A stretch of 64,000 bases of DNA. Source: Mesorhizobium sp. B2-8-5 (GTDB lineage: Bacteria > Pseudomonadota > Alphaproteobacteria > Rhizobiales > Rhizobiaceae). A model generated the notes under the pieces. It saw nothing but the letters and a program-made list of their open reading frames with translations, ran no database searches and was not told the DNA's origin. The position numbers and the translations under genes were made by a program. Positions 62,809 to 64,000 of this stretch are shown piece after piece. Each line of letters starts with the position of its first letter. The first letter of the stretch is position 1. The DNA is taken from the NCBI RefSeq assembly GCF_006440675.2, contig NZ_CP083951.1, forward strand, positions 5,489,501 through 5,553,500, given 5' to 3'.

Positions 62809-64000
62809 CTACGACTTATCGCTGGTGCCATCCAGATACTGCGTCAGCGCATAGACCAGATGGTAGAAGATACTGGCCGGCACGTCGCTCGCCAGTGAGC
62901 GGCCGCGTTCGTCGATGCAGTCGATCCACAAGCCCAGCGGCGCCGGGTCGATGTGCCAGCGGAACAGCCGGCCGACGCGCGCCTCGATCTCCGGCTTGAG
63001 ATCCGGGCCGCCAGACCCGTCGAGCGCGATCGCCGCCTTCACCGCTTCGGCCTGTGGCCAGCTGCGCGAGACCGTGTCGAGCGGCACGCCCTGGCGCGAG
63101 ACGGCGCCATAGGCAAGGCCGGTGGCGCGGTTGAGGCCGTTGGCGATCGCCGAGGCATAGAGTTTCCTGGCGAAGCCGCCGAGCTCCGTCTGGCCGCTGC
63201 GGGCGGCGAAATCGATGAGCAGCGAGGCCCATTCGAAATGGTGGCCGGGCTCGGTCCAGGCGCCCTTGTCGCCGGCGGCGGGCTTCCAGCCGGCGTCGAA
63301 ATATTCGCCCAACGTCCAGCTTTCCGGGTCGAAGAAATGGCTGCGGAAAAGATCGATGATGCGCGCGGCGCGGCGCAGATAGGCGCGGTCTCCGGTCGCC
63401 CGGTGCCAGGCAAGGAAGGCTTCGAGCAGATGCATGTGCGGGTTGGAGCGGCGCTCGCCCTCGCCGTCGGAGGTTTCCAGAAAGCCGGTCATGCGGGCAT
63501 CTTCCAGATGCGCATCGAGGAAGGCGAACGTCTCCTCGCCGAGCCGCAACGCATCGGGATGGCCTGACATATGGGCGTGGGCCAGCGCCAGAAGCACGCA
63601 GGAATGGTCGTAGGCATCCTCGACCGGATCGGCGACCGAGCCGTCGATGTTGAGCGTGCGTACCCAGCCGCCTTTGTCGGTGCGGCCCTGACCTGCCATG
63701 AAGTCGATGCCGTGCGCAATCAGCGTGTCCGCCGGGCCATCCCAGCCGCGCTCCTTGGCGACCGCGAAAGCATAGACCTGACGCGCCTGCGTGCGCATGC
63801 GCTTGGGTTTCATCAGCGGCGAGGCGTCGAAGCCCAGCGCCTCGTGGAAGCCGCCATGGCGCTCGTCGACGCCAATGGTAGACCATAGCGGCAGCGTCTC
63901 CTCGAACAGCCAGTGGCGCACGCGCCGCCGCCAGGCGCCGCTCTCGATGACGCGGTCATGCGCCGGCGTGAACCTGGTTTCGAGCCGGCCGGATTTCTCC
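62809..64000 (-). CDS. AGE-family sugar epimerase/isomerase (5' end outside window)
   Basis: About 397 codons are open to the window edge; a start inside the window (GTG 63921) is possible but the frame continues upstream in plausible sequence. It has an (alpha/alpha)6 barrel with the AGE-family His-rich segments: GGFHEALGFD, RTQARQVYAFAVA, PHMHLLEAFLAWH, EPGHHFEWASLLIDFA and SRSWPQAEAVKAA. It probably interconverts mannose/fructose-type sugars or N-acetylglucosamine/N-acetylmannosamine. The specific substrate cannot be told. Confidence 0.85.
   Translation of the reverse strand, partial: EKSGRLETRFTPAHDRVIESGAWRRRVRHWLFEETLPLWSTIGVDERHGGFHEALGFDASPLMKPKRMRTQARQVYAFAVAKERGWDGPADTLIAHGIDFMAGQGRTDKGGWVRTLNIDGSVADPVEDAYDHSCVLLALAHAHMSGHPDALRLGEETFAFLDAHLEDARMTGFLETSDGEGERRSNPHMHLLEAFLAWHRATGDRAYLRRAARIIDLFRSHFFDPESWTLGEYFDAGWKPAAGDKGAWTEPGHHFEWASLLIDFAARSGQTELGGFARKLYASAIANGLNRATGLAYGAVSRQGVPLDTVSRSWPQAEAVKAAIALDGSGGPDLKPEIEARVGRLFRWHIDPAPLGLWIDCIDERGRSLASDVPASIFYHLVYALTQYLDGTSDKS

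Overview
The window is dense, GC-rich alphaproteobacterial chromosome, most like Mesorhizobium or a close relative in the Rhizobiales. This rests on gene content and repeats, not on a search: a MucR/Ros regulator of the Cys-Asp-His2 type, a betI-betC-betA-betB choline-sulfate operon, the rhizobial zinc-type asparaginase, a methylmalonyl-CoA mutase pair, DUF5330/DUF1491/DUF2336 proteins, IalB, and short dispersed palindromes of the kind common in Mesorhizobium intergenic regions. No rRNA, tRNA or CRISPR array was seen.

1-13 kb: a dimethylglycine/sarcosine dehydrogenase-like gene (cut by the window edge) is divergent from a TetR regulator, with a 34-bp symmetric operator between them. Then come a class A penicillin-binding protein, a DUF1214/DUF1254 pair, DUF2336 and DUF1491 proteins, a ParDE module, a histidine kinase with a peptidoglycan-binding partner, DUF5330, SufE and mucR. 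13-24 kb is mostly housekeeping: oligopeptidase B, a SET protein, two c-type cytochromes, superoxide dismutase framed by repeats, a branched-chain aminotransferase, a haloacid dehalogenase, an L,D-transpeptidase, a MocR-type regulator divergent from paiB, a LysE exporter and a BKACE enzyme.

24.9-36.1 kb is the most unusual region. A LacI regulator is divergent from a ten-gene operon encoding a membrane di-iron hydroxylase, a sugar ABC importer (binding protein, two permeases, one ATPase), a Gfo/Idh/MocA dehydrogenase, a TIM-barrel isomerase, a Rieske ferredoxin, a hydroxypyruvate isomerase and a PanB-like enzyme. The layout recalls the rhizopine (moc) catabolic genes: uptake, oxygenation through a ferredoxin, dehydrogenation, isomerisation. 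The last two genes are broken: the isomerase gene by an intact 821-bp IS5/IS427-type element with a TA target duplication, and the PanB-like gene by a one-base frameshift.

36.1-43.7 kb is a surface/secretion operon: a small unknown protein, a 1504-residue trimeric autotransporter adhesin, an IalB-family protein, an unknown membrane-anchored protein and a DUF4189 protein, with an AraC-type regulator upstream on the same strand. 44-54 kb holds a HerA-like ATPase, methylmalonyl-CoA mutase, an orphan AbrB antitoxin, a GreA-like factor, a Tat-exported beta-helix protein, a methyltransferase, a TacAT-type module and an asparaginase.

54-64 kb: a thiolase, then betI-betC-dehydratase-betA-betB under a clear BetI box (choline-O-sulfate to choline to betaine aldehyde to glycine betaine), a DUF1275 membrane protein and an AGE-family epimerase cut by the right edge. 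With the dimethylglycine dehydrogenase at the left edge, the window holds pieces of both betaine synthesis and methyl-group removal.
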